Origin: a candidate division BRC1 bacterium ADurb.Bin183
GTDB lineage: Bacteria > Sumerlaeota > Sumerlaeia > MWCT01
Direction of reading: 5' to 3'
DNA: 64,000 nucleotides
NCBI GenBank assembly: GCA_002070185.1
Contig: MWCT01000006.1
Location: forward strand, 67,001-131,000
Position numbers and translations under genes: made by a program
The notes under the pieces: model-generated
The model's database searches: none
Seen by the model: only the letters and a program-made list of their open reading frames with translations
What the model was told of the DNA's origin: nothing
Shown here: positions 1 to 7,958 of the stretch, piece after piece
Numbering within the stretch: the first letter of the stretch is position 1
How the letters are laid out: each line of letters starts with the position of its first letter

Positions 1-48
1 AAGATAGATGTTGCCGACCTTATCTGCACTTTCGTGAAGAGAAAATAG
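1..48 (+). CDS. 3' end of a gene with a dockerin-like C-terminus (partial)
   Basis: Only the last 15 codons and a TAG stop are inside the window. They read KIDVADLICTFVKRK. This closely resembles the end of the large phosphatase at 13621-17589 (GKVDIADLVWLILGK), which is the second half of a dockerin-type Ca-binding repeat. I infer a secreted multidomain protein whose body lies upstream of the window. A strong terminator follows, so it ends its transcript. The call rests on similarity within the window and on the dockerin pattern; nothing can be said about the catalytic part. Confidence 0.6.
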   Translation, partial: KIDVADLICTFVKRK

Positions 49-69
49 GGTAATAGACACTCAACCTCT

Positions 70-102
70 GGGCGCAGATTCAAAAATCTGCGCCCTTTTT
101 TT
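70..102 (+). terminator. rho-independent terminator
   Basis: An 11-bp perfect stem (GGGCGCAGATT at 70-80 with its complement at 85-95) closes a CAAA loop and is followed by seven T. It lies 21 nt after the stop of the dockerin-tailed gene and separates it from apt. Confidence 0.9.
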
Positions 103-211
103 ATTGATGAAATTGTTGAAATAAGTGTTGACTTCATAGGCGGAAATGCTGAAAGGATTTTCGTTTTATTATACAAAGTCCGCCTAATAAATTAAAAATC
201 GGAGGCGTATT

Positions 212-727
212 TTGGAAATTTTAAAAAAATACATCCGTGATATCCCTGATTTCCCCAAAAAAGGGGTCATCTTCAAAGACATCACAACATTGCTCAAAGA
301 TAAAAAAATGTTCACAAAAGTCATCAGCGCCCTCGCCAAAAAATACAAACCGATGGGCATCGAAAAAGTCGTAGCAGTTGAAGCGCGCGGTTTCATCTTC
401 GGCGCAGCGCTCGCCCATGCGCTCAAAGCAGGATTCGTCCCCGTGCGTAAAGAAAAAAAACTTCCCCACAAAACAATCAAAGAAACATACAAACTGGAAT
501 ACGGCACAGACGTTGTTGAAATTCACGCCGACGCTTTGGAAAAAGGCGAAAAGGTTATCGTGATTGACGACCTTCTTGCCACTGGCGGCACCCTTTGCGC
601 CGCATGCCAACTGGTGAAAAAACTCAAAGCGGACATCGTTGAGGTTGTAACCATCATTGAACTCTCTTACTTAGGCGGCAGGAAAAAACTTAAAAAATAT
701 AACTACAATTCATTGGTTGTTTATTGA
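212..727 (+). CDS. apt: adenine phosphoribosyltransferase
   Basis: Apt converts adenine and PRPP to AMP in cytosolic purine salvage. The 171-aa product has the usual length and the type I PRTase PRPP-binding motif VIDDLLATGGT near residue 120, plus the N-terminal IRDIPDFPKKGVIFKDIT segment typical of Apt. The start is TTG at 212, set by a good GGAGG at 201-205; there is no ATG in a better place. The stop overlaps the next start by 4 nt (TTGA), so translational coupling with the folate gene is likely. Apt beside a 5-formyl-THF cyclo-ligase makes a small one-carbon/purine operon. Identification is firm. Confidence 0.95.
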   Translation: MEILKKYIRDIPDFPKKGVIFKDITTLLKDKKMFTKVISALAKKYKPMGIEKVVAVEARGFIFGAALAHALKAGFVPVRKEKKLPHKTIKETYKLEYGTDVVEIHADALEKGEKVIVIDDLLATGGTLCAACQLVKKLKADIVEVVTIIELSYLGGRKKLKKYNYNSLVVY

Positions 728-1320
728 GCGATATTTCACAGGATAAAAAGAAAGTCCGTCTGGCGGTTAAAAGACAGATTAGCATTCTTTCAGATAGCTA
801 TTTGAAAAACGCGGATAATAAAATTCGGGAGAACCTGTTAGCCCTTAAGGAATTCCAGAAATCGAAAACTGTCATGACGTACCTCTCCATCAAAGGAGAG
901 GTCGAAACTCTGGAATTCGCCAGAGAGGTTCTCAAGCGGAAGAAAAGACTTGTTGTCCCAAAAGTGCAGACACATCCCAAAACTCTTCTCGCTTGCGAAA
1001 TAAATACCCTTGAGGAGGGGCTCAGCCCAAGCCGCTATGGCATCCTTGAACCTGTTAATGCGCTCATCCGGCAGGTTGACCCTTATGAGATTGAGCTCCA
1101 TGTCATCCCCGGCTTGGCGTTTGATAAAAAAGGTCATCGGCTGGGGCGCGGCGGCGGTTATTACGACCGATTTTTATCCGATATCTCGCCGAATGCAATG
1201 ACAGTCGGCGTTTGTTACGAATGCCAGTTTTTAGAATCCGTACCCTGCGATTCAAAAGACGTGCCGGTCCGCTGCGTTGTGACAGAAAGGGGAGTAGTTT
1301 ATCCGGCAGAGGGTGAATAA
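724..1320 (+). CDS. 5-formyltetrahydrofolate cyclo-ligase family protein
   Basis: Members of this family convert 5-formyl-THF to 5,10-methenyl-THF using ATP, returning the storage folate to the one-carbon pool. The 198-aa length is typical. Visible signatures are the basic N-terminus (KKKVRLAVKRQ), VMTYLSIKGEVET, the PG-x-AFD segment (VIPGLAFDKKGHRLGRGGGYYDRF, 24 residues in the protein, key part RLGRGGGYYDR) near residue 140, and a C-terminal VP-D..V. The start is a TTG embedded in the apt stop, so it is probably translated by coupling. The family is also called YgfA/FAU1/MTHFS. I am sure of the family, less so that the substrate is strictly 5-formyl-THF. Confidence 0.93.
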   Translation: MSDISQDKKKVRLAVKRQISILSDSYLKNADNKIRENLLALKEFQKSKTVMTYLSIKGEVETLEFAREVLKRKKRLVVPKVQTHPKTLLACEINTLEEGLSPSRYGILEPVNALIRQVDPYEIELHVIPGLAFDKKGHRLGRGGGYYDRFLSDISPNAMTVGVCYECQFLESVPCDSKDVPVRCVVTERGVVYPAEGE

Positions 1321-1361
1321 GGCTTTAATATTATTAATGATATATTTTCAGGAGGGTCATT

Positions 1362-2588
1362 ATGAAGGTTCTCGTCTTGAACAGCGGCAGCTCATCAGTC
1401 AAATTCCAGTTCTATGATACAAGTCTGGAAGCCATCAAAGGCGGCAGCGAAAAACAACTCGCAAAAGGAATTGTCGAAAAAATTGGAGAAAAAACATCCA
1501 TTCGGAAAATTGAATGCAACGGCAAGCCGCCCTACAAAAAAGAAGACCCCATCGCAGATCATACGCAAGCCATCCGAACAATCATTGATATGCTTTCCGA
1601 TTCCGAATATGGCATCATCAAAGATAAAACGGAGATTGACGCCGTGGGGCATCGCGTCGTTCATGGCGGAGAAACCTTCACCCACTCCTGCCTGATTGAT
1701 GAGAAAGTCTATGATAAAATCAAGGAGTGTATCCCGCTGGCGCCTCTCCACAACCCCCACAATATAAAAGGGTACGAAATCTCAAGAGATCTCCTCGGCA
1801 AAACCCCGCACGTGGCAGTCTTTGACACAGCGTTCCACCAAACCATGGCTCCCTCTGCATTCATCTACGCCCTGCCCTATGATTATTATGAAAAAAAGCG
1901 CATCCGCCGTTATGGATTTCACGGCACCTCCCACCGTTTTGTCGCCCGACGAGTGGGAAGACTCTTCAACCTTGCCAAAGATGCCTTTAATGTCATAACC
2001 GCACATCTGGGCAATGGAGCCAGCATCGCCGCCGTTGCAAAAGGCAAAGTCGTGGACACCTCCATGGGCTTCACCCCGTTGGAGGGTCTGGTCATGGGAA
2101 CCCGCTGCGGCGATATTGACCCGGCAATTTTAATGTATCTTCAAGAAAATGACGGCGTCAACGTGGCGGGACTCAATAAAGTATTAAATAAACAAAGCGG
2201 TCTCATCGGCATCTCCGGCATCTCCAACGACATGCGCGAACTTGAAAAAGCCGCCGCTGAAAACAACGCCCGCGCCAAACTTGCAATTGACATCTTTTGC
2301 TACCGCATCAGAAAATACATCGGCGCATATGCAGTGGCAATGGGCGGAGTTGACTTTATCGTTTTCACGGCAGGTATTGGCGAAAACTCCCACATTATCC
2401 GCGGCGAAGCATCCAAAGGGCTCGAGGCTATCGGCGCAAAAGTTGATGAGGCAAAAAATAAATCTCTGAACGGCAAAGAAGGCGTTTTCTCCACAGAAGA
2501 TTCAAAAGTCAAACTCTGCGTCATTCCGACCAACGAGGAAATCCTAATCGCGCACGACACCGTAGAAGCTGTTTCGGGATTGCTATAA
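1362..2588 (+). CDS. ackA: acetate kinase
   Basis: AckA interconverts acetate + ATP and acetyl phosphate + ADP, giving substrate-level ATP during fermentation or acetate activation. The 408-aa protein has the full set of ASKHA-fold signatures: LNSGSSSVKF at the N-terminus, GHRVVHGG near residue 90, the FDTAFHQTM catalytic region, RRYGFHGTSH, HLGNGAS and GTRCGDIDP. The start ATG at 1362 follows a GGAGGG at 1351-1356. No pta is adjacent. A terminator follows 25 nt after the stop, so it is probably monocistronic or the end of the apt operon (41-nt gap). Confidence 0.97.
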   Translation: MKVLVLNSGSSSVKFQFYDTSLEAIKGGSEKQLAKGIVEKIGEKTSIRKIECNGKPPYKKEDPIADHTQAIRTIIDMLSDSEYGIIKDKTEIDAVGHRVVHGGETFTHSCLIDEKVYDKIKECIPLAPLHNPHNIKGYEISRDLLGKTPHVAVFDTAFHQTMAPSAFIYALPYDYYEKKRIRRYGFHGTSHRFVARRVGRLFNLAKDAFNVITAHLGNGASIAAVAKGKVVDTSMGFTPLEGLVMGTRCGDIDPAILMYLQENDGVNVAGLNKVLNKQSGLIGISGISNDMRELEKAAAENNARAKLAIDIFCYRIRKYIGAYAVAMGGVDFIVFTAGIGENSHIIRGEASKGLEAIGAKVDEAKNKSLNGKEGVFSTEDSKVKLCVIPTNEEILIAHDTVEAVSGLL

Positions 2589-2612
2589 AATATATTTTTG
2601 TCCAAATTAAAG

Positions 2613-2643
2613 AGGCTTGGGCGCGCAGCTCAAGCCTTTTTTT
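2613..2643 (+). terminator. rho-independent terminator after ackA
   Basis: A 7-bp stem AGGCTTG (2613-2619) pairs with CAAGCCT (2631-2637) around a GC-rich loop and runs into six T. It marks the end of the ackA transcript and the start of the accessory patch. Confidence 0.8.
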
Positions 2644-2750
2644 CATTTTGCTTCAGTATTTCATAGTTTGCTCTTGATGCGGATGCGCTGTTGAGAATAT
2701 AAAAGATTTCATAATGTTTCTATAAATGTTTTTTTTTTCGGAGAAATGAT

Positions 2751-2969
2751 ATGTTAAGCACATATACGGCAAAATTCACTCGAATCGAATCGGGATGTAT
2801 GGGACAGCTCGTGGAATGGCCTGAGGTGATCACCGAGGGCGGCGATCTCGATGAATGCCGCGAGATGCTTCACGACACCCTTAATGAAATGATTCTGGCA
2901 TATAACCAGCAATGCAAGGAAATCTCTGTTGGGAACGCCTTATTCCAACAAATCGCTGTGGAAGTCTAA
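2751..2969 (+). CDS. HicB-like antitoxin
   Basis: The 72-aa product fits the short HicB fold: an N-terminal beta strand (YTAKFTRIESG), the W-PEV segment (LVEWPEVITEGGDLDE), then a helix with repeated M/L (CREMLHDTLNEMILAY). HicB proteins neutralise the HicA mRNA interferase and may autoregulate the operon. There is no separate C-terminal DNA-binding domain, as in many short HicB_lk forms. Two nt after its stop a fragment of hicA begins, in the expected order, but it is truncated. The antitoxin is therefore orphaned. Confidence is good for the fold and moderate for any activity. Confidence 0.7.
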   Translation: MLSTYTAKFTRIESGCMGQLVEWPEVITEGGDLDECREMLHDTLNEMILAYNQQCKEISVGNALFQQIAVEV

Positions 2970-2971
2970 GG

Positions 2972-3055
2972 ATGTCCGTCAACTGTCGCGAACTTGTCAA
3001 ATACCTCGAAGATAATGGTTTCCATCTCGCTCTAATGGGACAAGTCATTTATTGA
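2972..3055 (+). pseudogene. truncated hicA toxin remnant
   Basis: A 27-codon frame starts with ATG 2 nt after hicB and reads SVNCRELVKYLEDNGFHLAL before ending at TGA. This matches the first helix and turn of HicA (typically xELIKxLExNGF), but the following R-x-KGSHH segment with the catalytic histidine is absent and replaced by unrelated codons. I infer a deletion that removed the toxin body, leaving an antitoxin without a functional partner. The fragment is short, so the assignment depends on its position after hicB. Confidence 0.5.
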
Positions 3056-3092
3056 ATATACTACAATAAATTTTTAATAGGAGTCAAACATA

Positions 3093-4103
3093 GTGAACTA
3101 CTGGCAAATTGCAACCGGATCAGATGGACGGGATTATTCAAAAGAATTCCTCAGATTTGGTATGGCGTTTGTTGGCAATGGCGGTAAAGAGGGCGCCAGA
3201 ATGAAGAATGAAGTTCAGCTCGGAGATATTATTTTGGTAAGACATGGTTTGAGTAAAGTTGTTGCAGTTGGTAAAGTAGTTAAGCGAGAAGAAAAATTCA
3301 AGGGAAATGATGATAAAGATTGGCTAAAAGATTTTGATGGATGGGACCTGAGCGCATATTGCTATGTAGACTGGCATATCCCCCAAAATCCAGATGATAA
3401 GGTCGATGGATTATCTCCTGGAACGATAAAAAAAGTTGATCAAAAGAATCTCAGAGATTTTATGGAGGATATAATTCAAAAATATCCTTCCGTTGCAAAG
3501 TTTGAGCCTGAGCCGGCTCAGACTAAAGAAGTGAATGATGAAGAGATTCTGGACTTCCTTATTTGTGAGGGATTACGTCCCGGTACCGCTGAAGAGTTAA
3601 CTGTTACTCTTAATCGGATTCGTTTGCTAGCCAATTACTATAGAAAACACCAAGAGTGGGAAGATGTCCGCGAGCATGAAACGCGAACCTTTCTAATTGT
3701 ACCATTGTTGCTCGCTTTGGGATGGGCAGAACAGCAAATCAAAGTTGAACTATCTATTGATAAACGTAGGAGGGTTGATCTGGCATGTTTCTCTTCGCCC
3801 TATTGTAGAAAGAATGAACAATGCGTCCTTCTTATCGAGAGTAAAGGCTTCAGTCAGGGGCTGACCTATGCTCCTGATCAGGCGAGTGAATACGCAAAAA
3901 ACTTTCCAAACTGCAAAGTCGTGTTAGTCTCGAATGGTTATTGCTACAAAGCATTTGGTCTTAAGAAGGGAGAGCAATTCCCTTCCAATCCATCTGCTTA
4001 TTTGAATCTACTTTGTCCACGAGACAGGTATCCTATAGATCCAGACCATGTCAAGGGATGCTGTGAAACCCTCAAGATGCTTTTGCCGACATACAAGGGA
4101 TAA
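3093..4103 (+). CDS. EVE/PUA-like + HsdR_N-type PD-(D/E)XK nuclease fusion protein
   Basis: The 336-aa protein appears to have two domains. Residues about 1-135 (NYWQIATGS.GRDYSKEFL, then GDIILVRHG..KVVAVGKVV) resemble the EVE/PUA-like modified-base readers found in some McrB-type proteins. Residues about 185-320 look like the N-terminal nuclease of type I restriction subunits: E196, VDL with D229, and the E-S-K of LLIESKG (E249, K251), followed by DQASEYAKNF and VLVSNGYCYKAFG. This would make a stand-alone modification-dependent endonuclease, a plausible phage-defence enzyme. No methylase, helicase or McrBC partner is adjacent. The start is GTG at 3093 behind AATAGGAG. Family assignment is by motif reading; the function is inferred. 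Confidence 0.6.
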   Translation: MNYWQIATGSDGRDYSKEFLRFGMAFVGNGGKEGARMKNEVQLGDIILVRHGLSKVVAVGKVVKREEKFKGNDDKDWLKDFDGWDLSAYCYVDWHIPQNPDDKVDGLSPGTIKKVDQKNLRDFMEDIIQKYPSVAKFEPEPAQTKEVNDEEILDFLICEGLRPGTAEELTVTLNRIRLLANYYRKHQEWEDVREHETRTFLIVPLLLALGWAEQQIKVELSIDKRRRVDLACFSSPYCRKNEQCVLLIESKGFSQGLTYAPDQASEYAKNFPNCKVVLVSNGYCYKAFGLKKGEQFPSNPSAYLNLLCPRDRYPIDPDHVKGCCETLKMLLPTYKG

Positions 4104-4126
4104 TTGTAAAAGTTCAGAGATTGGGG

Positions 4127-4285
4127 ATGTCGGTTATGATTTTGCTTCACCCCAAATATGTTGTTGATGAAAATGGGCAAAAAAGCGAAGTGCTTCTGCC
4201 CGTTGCTGAATGGGAACGGCTCATGAATGAAATGGATGAAATCTATGACATTCGCGCTTATGATGTCGCGAAATCAGCTCCCTAG
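4127..4285 (+). CDS. small antitoxin-like protein (RelB/Phd-type)
   Basis: A 52-aa frame starts at ATG 4127. It carries a LHPKYVVDENGQKSEVLLP strand-turn-strand followed by VAEWERLMNEMDEIYDIRAYD. This arrangement (target sequence preceding a short amphipathic helix with L-D-R-YD) is common in small type II antitoxins located before RelE-family toxins. About 50 nt downstream is a degraded relE-like frame, which supports the pairing. I see no DNA-binding domain beyond the N-terminal strand. It may be intact but without a working toxin. Confidence 0.55.
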   Translation: MSVMILLHPKYVVDENGQKSEVLLPVAEWERLMNEMDEIYDIRAYDVAKSAP

Positions 4286-4338
4286 TGAACCATCCCTTTT
4301 TAACAGGATCTCCGAGAAATTCATGATGGGCGTCAGTA

Positions 4339-4521
4339 TTGGTCTATAATGTCAAAATAATCCGCTCTGCCCAGATGCTGCTTGCCACGATCAATCATGA
4401 AGACCAGAAGCGCATAATTTCTGCCATCCGATTTTTCTTGCCGGTGGTATGGAGTCTTTTCATAATATTTTCTGATTTGATCGTAATGGAAAGATTCCAC
4501 TTCGCGCGAGGTTTGTCATGA
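4339..4521 (+). pseudogene. degraded relE-family toxin fragment
   Basis: The first 30 codons read VYNVKIIRSAQ.LLATINHEDQKRIISAI, which has the pattern of the RelE/ParE N-terminus (strand, then helix with DRxRIxxAI). After that the frame becomes hydrophobic and unrelated, and the C-terminal R-Y-R-I-Y core expected of RelE is missing. It starts with TTG at 4339 and overlaps the next gene by 4 nt. I read it as a toxin remnant ruined by deletion and frameshift. The alternative, a chance frame, cannot be excluded for the 3' half. Confidence 0.4.
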
Positions 4522-4757
4522 CTACACAGGTTGAAGCAATTTATGAACATGGATCTCTCCGTCTGCTTGAAGACGTCGGATTGGACGAAGGTGAACATGT
4601 GAAGGTATCCGTCGTCTCTGAAACGGTATCGGGAAATGGGGAATCGCCTAATTCAATATTCGACAAAATAAACGCACTTGCTGTCGTCCAATCCGATGAT
4701 CATTTTTCCGGAGAACAACATGACGATATTCTTTATGGGAAAAGAGAATCGTCGTGA
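4518..4757 (+). CDS. DUF104 / AF2212-like antitoxin
   Basis: The 79-aa product starts TTQVEAIYEHGSLRLLEDVG and continues DEGEHVKVSVV, the typical AF2212-like (DUF104) antitoxin pattern: I-E-A-x-Y-E-x-G, L-x-P/L-L, EG-x-x-V-x-V. These antitoxins pair with PIN-domain ribonuclease toxins, and a PIN gene indeed follows with a 4-nt overlap (GTGA). The C-terminal acidic tail probably binds the toxin. Because the PIN gene is frameshifted, this antitoxin may be a relic that is still open. Confidence 0.75.
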   Translation: MTTQVEAIYEHGSLRLLEDVGLDEGEHVKVSVVSETVSGNGESPNSIFDKINALAVVQSDDHFSGEQHDDILYGKRESS

Positions 4758-5150
4758 TATTTATTGATACAAGCGCATGGTATGCTCGCCTTTTTCCCTC
4801 AGATCCCAATCATGAGCTCGCTTGCAGATGGTCGGAACAAAATAAAGAGCCTTTCATTACAACAGATTATGTGATTGACGAGACACAGACCTTGCTTAAA
4901 GGCAGGGGGACAAGTTAGATGCGCGTTTGCGCTGGGGAATGCCCTGTTCAATGGCGGTCTTTCTCAAATACATTATCTTAGCCAGGATGAGGTCATTGAG
5001 GCATGGCGACAATTACGTGAGTTTCAGGATAAGGATTGGAGTTTTACAAACATATCGAGTAAAGTCGTTATGGATAAATTATCCATCCGCAAGGCTTTTG
5101 CCTTTGATCATCATTTCCGTCAATTCGGTTCAATTGAAGTCTTACCATGA
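4754..5150 (+). pseudogene. PIN-domain toxin with a single frameshift
   Basis: From the GTG at 4754 the first 54 codons give a PIN N-terminus (IFIDTSAWYARLFPSDPNHE) with the first catalytic Asp and continue to VIDETQTLLKGRG before a TAG at 4916. The rest of the PIN domain continues in the +1 frame: RCAFALGNALFNGG, then WRQLREFQDKDWSFTN with the central acidic residues, and FAFDHHFRQFG-IEVLP at the end. The break falls at the GGGGG run near 4905-4909; removing one base restores a complete protein of about 131 aa. It is either a recent loss-of-function mutation or an assembly indel. The family call is confident. Confidence 0.8.
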
Positions 5151-5170
5151 AATAATTCCACAAATCAATT

Positions 5171-5777
5171 TCACGGCTTCTTCCTAATCACATCTTCAGG
5201 CTCAGGTGTTGTGAGCGTGTCGTAGAATTTGACGAAATCGTCACGCTCGGCGGACTTGCGGAAGGCAATCGCGACGCGGGGATGCTCGTTCAACATGCCC
5301 GTGATCATGTAGGGGATGATATACCCCCACTCGATTTTCTCGCGCAGCGGCAGATAATGCTTTTGAATCAGTTCAAGCACCGGACGCAGACTGAATTTCG
5401 GGGTCTGCAAAAAACTCAGGAATAACTCAATGCAGCAGTTTCCGGGTCTTCGCCCGATGCCATACACGGAACCGTCGAGATAATTCGCCCCGTCAATGAT
5501 GGCTTGAATAGTGTTTCCGTATGCCAGCTGACGGTTATTGTGTGTGTGAATTCCAATCATCTTCCCCGGCAGCGCCTGCAAATATTTTTTAACCAGAAAC
5601 GTGACGTCCTCGCAATACATCGCCTCGTAAGAATCAACCACTTTCAATATAATCGAGTCCCGCTTCGCACAAAGCTCGGTAAGTCTCCCGGACAAACTCG
5701 TCGGTGAATTGCCATTGATTGATAAGCCCGCCGTCTCTGATTGAACAGTCGAGAACTTTGATTTCTGGTCTGAACAT
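5171..5777 (-). pseudogene. HMGL-like aldolase with internal deletion and frameshift
   Basis: The minus-strand gene starts at ATG 5777 (GGAG upstream) with FRPEIKVLDCSIRDGGLIN, the DRE-TIM metallolyase N-terminus, and runs to GLDYIESG before a stop near 5634. A second frame (5171-5695) resumes with VVDSYEAMYCEDVTFLVKKY and contains IGIHTHNNRQLAYGN, the H-x-H metal-binding motif, and the family C-terminus. The two pieces abut at about 5640-5650. The roughly 100 residues normally between them are missing and the frame differs. It was probably a 4-hydroxy-2-oxovalerate-aldolase/isopropylmalate-synthase-like enzyme and is now dead. Confidence 0.75.
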
Positions 5778-5928
5778 TATTAAATCTCCATATTCCCCGC
5801 ATGTGATGGTATTGGAAAGCGAAGCCTGTCGGCGCTTCCGCAATCCTTATAAACAGAGAGATATACAGATTATCGACACAACCCAATCAACGAGAATGTT
5901 TATGAAAAACCGCGCGAATTGCATTCTA

Positions 5929-7803
5929 TTAAAGATTAAGATTATATTGCCTCATTTTATCGTATAAAGTGGAGCGGCTGATACCGAGCAATTCGGCGGC
6001 TTTGAGCTTATTGCCGTTAGCATAATCGAGTGTTTTGACAATATGGCGGCGCTCCATCTCAGAAAGCGTCAGGGGAGACTCCTCCGCTTTGGCGTCATCC
6101 GACATTTTAACCGTCCCAATGCGTAATTCCGCGGGCAGATGTTCCGGAAGAATCTCCTCCCCCCGCGCGAAAACGAGCGCCCGTTCGACCACGTTGTGAA
6201 GCTCCCGCACGTTGCCGTGCCATGGATATTTGAGAAATAGTCCAAGGACCTCTTTGGAAAATCGCGAAGCGCGCGAGGCGGTTTTGGCGCGCAACGATTT
6301 CAAAAAATATTCTGCAAGAATGGGGATGTCTTCTGGACGCTCCCGCAACGGCGGGATGTCAATTTCCACAACCTTCAACCGGTAATATAGATCCTCTCGA
6401 AACGTCCCGTTCTGAATCTCCCGCGATAAATCCTTGTTGGTTGCTGCGATGATACGCACATCCACTTTGAGCGTGGTCGTGCCGCCTATGCGCTGAATCT
6501 CGCCCTCCTGCAACGCGCGCAGAATCTTCGCCTGAGCAGCCGGCGAAATATCGCCAATCTCATCAAGAAAAAGCGTCCCGCCGTCCGCCAGTTCAAATTT
6601 TCCCGGCTTTCGGGACACCGCACCTGTGAAAGCTCCCCGCTCATATCCAAAAAGCTCGCTCTCAATCAAAGTCTCGGGCAGCGATGCGCAGTTCAGGCAG
6701 ATAAGGGGATTGTCCCTCCGGCGGCTGTAAGCATGAATGGCGCGCGCAATCAGCTCCTTTCCCGTTCCGCTTTCGCCCCGTATCAGAACGTTCGAATCCG
6801 CCTCAGCCATTCGGTTTAAAACATCCATAATCTCCAGCATCTTCGGGTTTCGGCAGACAATTACAAGATTGTCGTTAATCACCCGTTCCAGCTGGGTTGT
6901 TTTCTCCTTCAGACGGCGTTGCTGGCGCAGGCGCTCCACAATCGGCGCCATCTGCAAAGCCGCTGTGGAAACAAAATCCAAATCCGTTTTTGTGAAAGGA
7001 CGCCTGCTTGCGGGAGAGTCCGCATAAATCATGCCGAATAATTCCTTATCCAGCATAATCGGAGCGGCAAGCGCCGCAGGTTTGTCATCAATCGTAAACA
7101 AATAAGATTCCTTGTCATCGCGAATAGAATCCAGAACCTCCTGAGATATCGGATATTGGCGGGCAATCTCTTTAGAGTCCAAAGAAGGCAGAACATAGGC
7201 GGCTTGCATCGTAAAATCATTGAGGGCGGAATCAAATGAAAAAAAAGCAATCCGGTCAGCGCCGAGCGACATCAACATTGCCGCGCCGACTTTCCGATGC
7301 AAATCCTCAAAATCCAGCGCCCGGTTCATGTCGCTCAAAATCTTATATATCGAACGCAGATGCAGATACGCCTCCTTCAGCGAATCCATCTGATTTTGCA
7401 CATCGCCGGAAGGGATAATCTGAGTCGGATGACCCAAAGGAATTGCGCCTATCTTCGCCCGTTTCTCTTTCGTGATTTGCTCAGATAAAACAGGCATATC
7501 AGAAGAAACCGGCTCCCCCTCCGAATAAATCAAAAACGTTTCGCCCATCTGAATCTCATCGCCGTCCATCAAAAATTGCCGATTGATGGGCATATTGTTT
7601 ACGCATGTCCCATTCGAACTCCCCAAATCCACAAGAGCCGTCTGATTATCTTTCAAAAGAATAAACTCGGCATGCAGCCGAGACATGTTCGGGTCATCCA
7701 CGAAAATATCCACCGCATCCCCGCGCCCGATTGTCGTGCATTTCTTTTTTAAGAGAAAAGTCTTTTCCGCAGCTCCACCGAATTTCAGAGTCAGATATGG
7801 CAT
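5929..7803 (-). CDS. FHA-GAF sigma54-dependent transcriptional activator
   Basis: The 624-aa protein has an N-terminal FHA domain (TTIGRGDAVDI, SRLHAEF, DLGSSNGTCVN; about 1-95) that should bind phospho-Ser/Thr partners. A GAF-like sensor follows (about 140-300), then a sigma54 AAA+ domain with Walker A GESGTGKE, the GAFTGA sigma54-contact loop, Walker B GGTLFLDEIG and R-fingers, and a C-terminal Fis-type HTH (LKAAELLGISRSTLYDKM). There is no receiver domain, so control is likely by phospho-protein docking and GAF ligand. I chose ATG 7803 because GGGAGG sits 7 nt upstream; a TTG at 7827 is less likely. Several other FHA and kinase genes lie in the window. Confidence 0.93.
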   Translation of the reverse strand: MPYLTLKFGGAAEKTFLLKKKCTTIGRGDAVDIFVDDPNMSRLHAEFILLKDNQTALVDLGSSNGTCVNNMPINRQFLMDGDEIQMGETFLIYSEGEPVSSDMPVLSEQITKEKRAKIGAIPLGHPTQIIPSGDVQNQMDSLKEAYLHLRSIYKILSDMNRALDFEDLHRKVGAAMLMSLGADRIAFFSFDSALNDFTMQAAYVLPSLDSKEIARQYPISQEVLDSIRDDKESYLFTIDDKPAALAAPIMLDKELFGMIYADSPASRRPFTKTDLDFVSTAALQMAPIVERLRQQRRLKEKTTQLERVINDNLVIVCRNPKMLEIMDVLNRMAEADSNVLIRGESGTGKELIARAIHAYSRRRDNPLICLNCASLPETLIESELFGYERGAFTGAVSRKPGKFELADGGTLFLDEIGDISPAAQAKILRALQEGEIQRIGGTTTLKVDVRIIAATNKDLSREIQNGTFREDLYYRLKVVEIDIPPLRERPEDIPILAEYFLKSLRAKTASRASRFSKEVLGLFLKYPWHGNVRELHNVVERALVFARGEEILPEHLPAELRIGTVKMSDDAKAEESPLTLSEMERRHIVKTLDYANGNKLKAAELLGISRSTLYDKMRQYNLNL

Positions 7804-7958
7804 TAAAGCCTCCCTATTCTTTCCCAACTAATTGCAAAAAACAATCGTCAACCAGAGCGATGATGTAAAGGTAAAAGTCAAAAAAACAAAATTGCATTCC
7901 CGTTTTATCATTGTTATGAAATTTTTATTATTTTTATGAATGGGACTTATTTTGAAAA

